Positions 56,038 to 59,071 of a stretch of 59,071 nt of DNA are shown piece after piece. The position numbers and the translations under genes were made by a program. Source of the stretch: Polaromonas sp. (GTDB lineage Bacteria > Pseudomonadota > Gammaproteobacteria > Burkholderiales > Burkholderiaceae_C); NCBI RefSeq assembly GCF_030689685.1, contig NZ_JAUYEY010000087.1, positions 1-59,071 of the forward strand, written 5' to 3'. Below the pieces are notes generated by a model. It worked only from the letters and a program-made list of their open reading frames with translations. It was not told the origin of the DNA and did not search any database. Position 1 is the first letter of the stretch; each line of letters starts with the position of its first letter.

Positions 56038-56575
56038 TTTCGATCCTTTTGAGAAGATACGTTTCGAGAGTGATACGTTCTCCCGTCGAAGTTGAAAAAA
56101 CTAGCTCATATCTATCAATTGACAACGCTTGCGAAACTCGCAGAGGAATTTGGTACACCAGCCATCCGGATAAGGTGCTTCGGGCCTGCAAGTTAATAGG
56201 GACGGAAATTGATGGCAACTCCCAAAGTAAAGGTGCATCTCGACTGACTGGTTTAAGAATTACAGTGGAGGTGGCACCTGAACTATCGAACACATGAAGA
56301 TGTAATTCGACACGAGCTATGGAATTGGGAGCGCTGGCTGAGTTTGAAAGCGAACAGGCCAACGCGACAAATATTCCAGTTTCTGCAGACTCCCATGACA
56401 CGCCATCAATAAGATATCCAGCAATACCAGCATGACGTTCAATATGGTCTTGCTCAACAATCCCGAGTGCTCTTTTTGCGATGCGTGCGCTATGCCAAGC
56501 GTACAAGGCAGAAAACACTGCGGCAACAGCAGAAGCAATCGCTAGGTCTTCAGTAGTGATATGAATTGCTGGCAT
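56024..56575 (-). CDS. Hypothetical membrane-anchored protein of a lower-GC two-gene cassette (first gene)
   Basis: A 183-residue protein. An N-terminal hydrophobic helix (LAIASAVAAVFSALYAWHSA) followed by basic RIAKRALGIV would anchor it. The rest looks like a soluble beta-sandwich (IARVELHLHVFDSSGATSTVILKP, ERITLETYLLKRI). No family is recognised. Small anchored proteins of this shape occur in accessory and defence loci, but no partner domain supports that here. The 167 bases upstream hold no recognised feature. Confidence 0.75.
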   Translation of the reverse strand: MPAIHITTEDLAIASAVAAVFSALYAWHSARIAKRALGIVEQDHIERHAGIAGYLIDGVSWESAETGIFVALACSLSNSASAPNSIARVELHLHVFDSSGATSTVILKPVSRDAPLLWELPSISVPINLQARSTLSGWLVYQIPLRVSQALSIDRYELVFSTSTGERITLETYLLKRIENAKG

Positions 56576-56742
56576 AAGTAACTAAAGGCGAGAAGAAGCG
56601 CTTTTTTACTGGCCAAATCACAAATACGTATAAACAACTGTCAGCCACCGCATATTTGTGTCGTCCTTACTCGCATTGATTTTTGCGTCGCCACTTGACC
56701 TTCGTAAAAGCCACCCATTCTCGCTGCCTTCGACCCCCTGTG

Positions 56743-57000
56743 TTATGAAGTATGCAAAGCCTCAATAGCTTTGGGATTGGACGCCACAATCTTGAGCAAA
56801 GCTCTCGCCGGCCCGGTCGGGCGCGTGCGATGTTGTTCCCAGTTTTGCAAGGTTCGCAGGTTCACGCCAATCAACTTGGCAAACTGACTTTGACTGATGT
56901 GAGCGGCCTCGCGGATGACGCGTACATCAGGCGTAGGCACTTCTTCCACAATGGCGCCGCGCACGATTTTTCCGGCGATGTGGCGCTTCATTTCTTTCAC
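56743..57000 (-). CDS. NadS-like XRE-family antitoxin, partner not visible
   Basis: An 85-residue helix-turn-helix protein: MKEMKRHIAGKIVRGAIVEEVPTP then PDVRVIREAAHISQSQFAKLIGVNLRTLQNWEQHRTRPTGPARALL. It matches HigA/NadS antitoxins that usually follow a RelE/HigB-type toxin. The GTG start is the only usable one. The frame continues upstream as DKQHFDQLVKGV, as in NadS N-termini, but the codon where ATG is expected reads ATC. No toxin gene adjoins it. Confidence 0.8.
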   Translation of the reverse strand: MKEMKRHIAGKIVRGAIVEEVPTPDVRVIREAAHISQSQFAKLIGVNLRTLQNWEQHRTRPTGPARALLKIVASNPKAIEALHTS

Positions 57001-57028
57001 GCCTTTGACCAGTTGGTCGAAGTGTTGT

Positions 57029-57100
57029 TTATCGATGGGTCATGTCTTTCATCATGTGCCTCAACAGCTTGACTTGCTCTGGTGATAGCTTCTTGCTCAT
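57029..57100 (-). CDS. Possible 23-residue peptide between antitoxin and brnTA
   Basis: The frame MSKKLSPEQVKLLRHMMKDM... is open from an ATG to TAA, overlapping the extended antitoxin frame. It could be a leftover end of a lost gene or a short leader peptide. No homology is claimed. Confidence 0.25.
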   Translation of the reverse strand: MSKKLSPEQVKLLRHMMKDMTHR

Positions 57101-57114
57101 TTTTTACGTAGCCA

Positions 57115-57633
57115 TCACTCAGGCCAATGAACCTTGTTCAACCGTTCCGCCATGCGCGTCTGCCAACCGGCACCCGTCGCCTTCCAGCGATCAATGACAT
57201 CGGCAGGCAGGCGCAGCGATATCAATTTGCGGGGGTTGGGTGAGACGGGTCTTCCCCCTTTGTTGACTTTCGCGCGTGCCAGCATGTCCTCAGTGAGTTC
57301 AGGAAGCTCTTCATACTCTTGCGGCGCCACCACAGGCGTATCAAGGCGCGCGAGATCAGACGTCAAGGAGCGGGGCGATGCGGGTTTTTTCGCGTTCATT
57401 GGCTTGTCCATCATGCTGAAGATGTGGCGATCCGCGCCACGCGGCGTGTAACCCACAACAACCATCCGGCCGGCGAGCAGGCCATAACAAATGATGCGGG
57501 TTTCACCGTAGCTTTTCCTGGTGTCTTCGGTCTCCAGCGTTGTGCCTGCAAACACAAGCGCGGCGTCGGCGAAGTCCAATCCCCGATCAACCAGCGTCTT
57601 CTCGCGTTTGGCTGGATCGAAGAGAATTTTCAT
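57115..57633 (-). CDS. BrnT-BrnA toxin-antitoxin single-frame fusion
   Basis: A 172-residue protein. Residues 1-73 look like a BrnT ribonuclease toxin (ILFDPAKREKTLVDRGLDFADAALVF, ETRIICYGLLAGRMVVVGYTPRGADRHIFS). Residues from about 75 look like a BrnA (DUF4415) antitoxin ending PRKLISLRLPADVIDRWKATGAGWQTRMAERLNKV, a ribbon-helix-helix type. The two are joined at HIFSMMDKPMNAKK; free BrnT normally continues SxRxA and ends before brnA. ATG codons at 74, 75 and 79 could still allow separate antitoxin translation. Fusion from deletion of the toxin end and the brnA start region is the simplest explanation. Confidence 0.82.
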   Translation of the reverse strand: MKILFDPAKREKTLVDRGLDFADAALVFAGTTLETEDTRKSYGETRIICYGLLAGRMVVVGYTPRGADRHIFSMMDKPMNAKKPASPRSLTSDLARLDTPVVAPQEYEELPELTEDMLARAKVNKGGRPVSPNPRKLISLRLPADVIDRWKATGAGWQTRMAERLNKVHWPE

Positions 57634-57681
57634 CTGGTTATTGTAGCTACATTAACCGATCCTGGCCCCTACGAAAGAGCT

Positions 57682-58803
57682 TCACCCCTTGGGCAGCTCA
57701 GGCGGCAGCGCCGATGGTTGCACCGCAGGCTGCGCCGCCTCCTCGCGCGCCTTGGCAAACAGGTCCCAGCCCGCCATGAACATCGCTGCCACCACCGGGC
57801 CGATCACAAAACCGTTCAGCCCGAAAATCGCCATGCCGCCAAGGGTCGAAATCAGCACCACGTAGTCGGGCATCTTGGTGTCCTTGCCGACCAGCAGCGG
57901 GCGCAGGATGTTGTCAACCAGCCCAATCACCAGCACGCCGAAGGCAATCAGCACCAGGCCTTGCGTGATGGCGCCAGTGACCAGGAAATAAACCGCCACC
58001 GGGCCCCAGATCAGCGCCGCGCCCACGGCCGGCAGCAGCGAGAGAAACGCCATCAGCACACCCCACAGCACCGGCGCATTGATGCCCAGCATCCAGAAGA
58101 TCAGACCGCCCAGCGCACCCTGCAACATCGCCACCACCACATTGCCCTTGACGGTGGCGCGAATCACGGTGACGAACTTGCCCGACAGCTCGCGCTTGAT
58201 GCCGGACTCCAGCGGCACCGCATCGCGGATGCGCCGGGCCAGCGCGCCGCCGTCGCGCAGCAGGAAAAACAGGATGTAGAGCATCACGAAAAAGCTGACC
58301 ACGAAATCAAAGGCGTTCTGCCCGATGTTGAGCGCCTGCGTGGCCAGGAACTGGCTGCCCTTGGACAGGCTGTCCGACACCCGCTCCAGGATCACGCCGG
58401 TGTTGCTCAGGCCGAAGCGGTCCAGCAGGCCGGTGACCCAGGCCGGCAGCGCGCCGTACACATGCTGGAAGTACAGGCCGACGCTCAACTCGCCCGACTG
58501 CATGCGCTGGTACAAGCCAGAGGCTTCCTGCACCAGCGAGGCAACGATCAGGCCCAAGGGAAGGATCACGGCCACCAGGATGATGGCCAGCGTGGCCAAC
58601 GCGGCCAGCGTGCGCCGACCCGGCATGACCTTGAGCAGGCGTGCAAAGAGCGGCGTGAACATCAGCGCGAAGATCGCGCCCCAGAACACAGCGCCATAAA
58701 ACGGCCAGAGCACCCAGACAAAGGCCAGCGACACCAGCAGCAGCAGCAAAAGGAAAAGCCGGTTCTCCAAAGAGGATGATCGGGCGATGCTGGATAGTTT
58801 CAT
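57682..58803 (-). CDS. AI-2E/PerM-family membrane permease
   Basis: A 373-residue polytopic membrane protein of the AI-2E transporter family (PF01594 type) with about eight hydrophobic segments (LFLLLLLLVSLAFVWVLWPF, GAIFALMFTPLFARLL). The conserved C-terminal half includes GALGGLIFWMLGINAPVLWGVLMAFLSLLPAVGAALIWGPVAVYFLV and ISTLGGMAIFGLNGFVIGPVVAAMF. Despite the name, few members export AI-2; others are sodium/proton antiporters or unknown. The start MKLSSIARSS follows from family length. Confidence 0.93.
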   Translation of the reverse strand: MKLSSIARSSSLENRLFLLLLLLVSLAFVWVLWPFYGAVFWGAIFALMFTPLFARLLKVMPGRRTLAALATLAIILVAVILPLGLIVASLVQEASGLYQRMQSGELSVGLYFQHVYGALPAWVTGLLDRFGLSNTGVILERVSDSLSKGSQFLATQALNIGQNAFDFVVSFFVMLYILFFLLRDGGALARRIRDAVPLESGIKRELSGKFVTVIRATVKGNVVVAMLQGALGGLIFWMLGINAPVLWGVLMAFLSLLPAVGAALIWGPVAVYFLVTGAITQGLVLIAFGVLVIGLVDNILRPLLVGKDTKMPDYVVLISTLGGMAIFGLNGFVIGPVVAAMFMAGWDLFAKAREEAAQPAVQPSALPPELPKG

Positions 58804-59071
58804 GATGCGGTGCCTGTGCAAAAAAGGGGCCGGAGGGGGTTCAGTGATGGTAGCGACAAAACATCCACGCCTCGAGCTGGCCTGTCATTCGCTACTGAAT
58901 TCATAGCTGATTACGCCCACCAGCTAAGGGCTAGGAGCCTGGGCGGCAGAAGGAACGTCGGCTGCAAAGCGGCCGCGACGGTCCATTTTTCACCGGCTTT
59001 TTGCCCCATAGCTACGGCTATGAGGCTGCAAACCCGGCAAAAACTGTCCTCGCCGGGGCCACTTTTCGCTT
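58804..59071. other. Right-edge intergenic stretch with palindromes
   Basis: No gene is recognised in these 268 bases. A perfect CATAGC-TACG-GCTATG palindrome lies at 59007-59022. The stretch CATAGCTGATTACGCCCACC near 58911 resembles the dispersed GCTAT elements seen elsewhere in the window. Confidence 0.6.

Noticed and set aside
57319..58779. A 486-codon open frame antisense to the permease and brnTA
   Set aside because: The translation is dominated by His, Gln and Arg runs and covers two real genes on the other strand.

Overview
The window is a high-GC stretch of a betaproteobacterial chromosome, most likely Comamonadaceae of the Polaromonas/Rhodoferax type. This is inferred from gene content (pilGHIJ-chpA beside rubredoxin, dusB-fis-purH, glrK-qseG-glrR beside opgGH, urtABCDE, a paa gene set under a TetR-type palindrome) and from short intergenic repeats I associate with this family. 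No rRNA or CRISPR was seen; there is one tRNA gene.

Layout. 1-139: tail of an IS66-type element cut by the window edge. 152-9950 (minus): the complete type IV pilus chemosensory set pilG-pilH-pilI-pilJ-chpA, with a 53-residue rubredoxin upstream. 10290-12564 (plus): thiD and hemL. 12749-15675 (minus): dusB-fis-purH. 15816-23991: housekeeping genes (YqaA-like membrane protein, a pseudouridine synthase homologue, ychF, a MOSC protein, a UbiH-type hydroxylase, dsbC, an M61 peptidase, one unknown). 24105-27549: paaG-paaI-paaK diverging from an enoyl-CoA hydratase gene across a near-ideal TetR-type operator. 27707-28923: an XRE regulator diverging from a small membrane protein. 28935-35424: an accessory block with an apparently complete IS3 element, an AraC/FeaR-type regulator, an aldehyde dehydrogenase, a Tat-exported GMC alcohol dehydrogenase and a deleted IS3 relic, ending beside tRNA-Met.

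35675-44754: a secreted unknown, miaB, then glrK, a QseG-type lipoprotein and glrR, followed by opgG-opgH. Between glrR and opgG lie two TGTC-N10-GACA sites, a consensus IHF site and a perfect sigma-54 -24/-12 element. I infer that the two-component system directly activates synthesis of periplasmic glucans. This is the most complete regulatory circuit in the window.

45263-55272: ureD, a 266-base structured inverted-repeat element, a DUF3597 protein, an M48 peptidase, a CPA2 antiporter and the urea ABC transporter urtABCDE. UreD and the transporter are present but no other urease gene is. 55453-57633 is accessory: a lower-GC pair of unknown genes, a solo NadS-like antitoxin and a single reading frame joining a BrnT-type toxin to a BrnA-type antitoxin. 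An AI-2E-family permease gene ends the annotated part.

Most starts were moved downstream from the longest possible reading frame, using Shine-Dalgarno placement, family length and neighbour spacing. All family calls come from reading the translated sequence; no database search was run.
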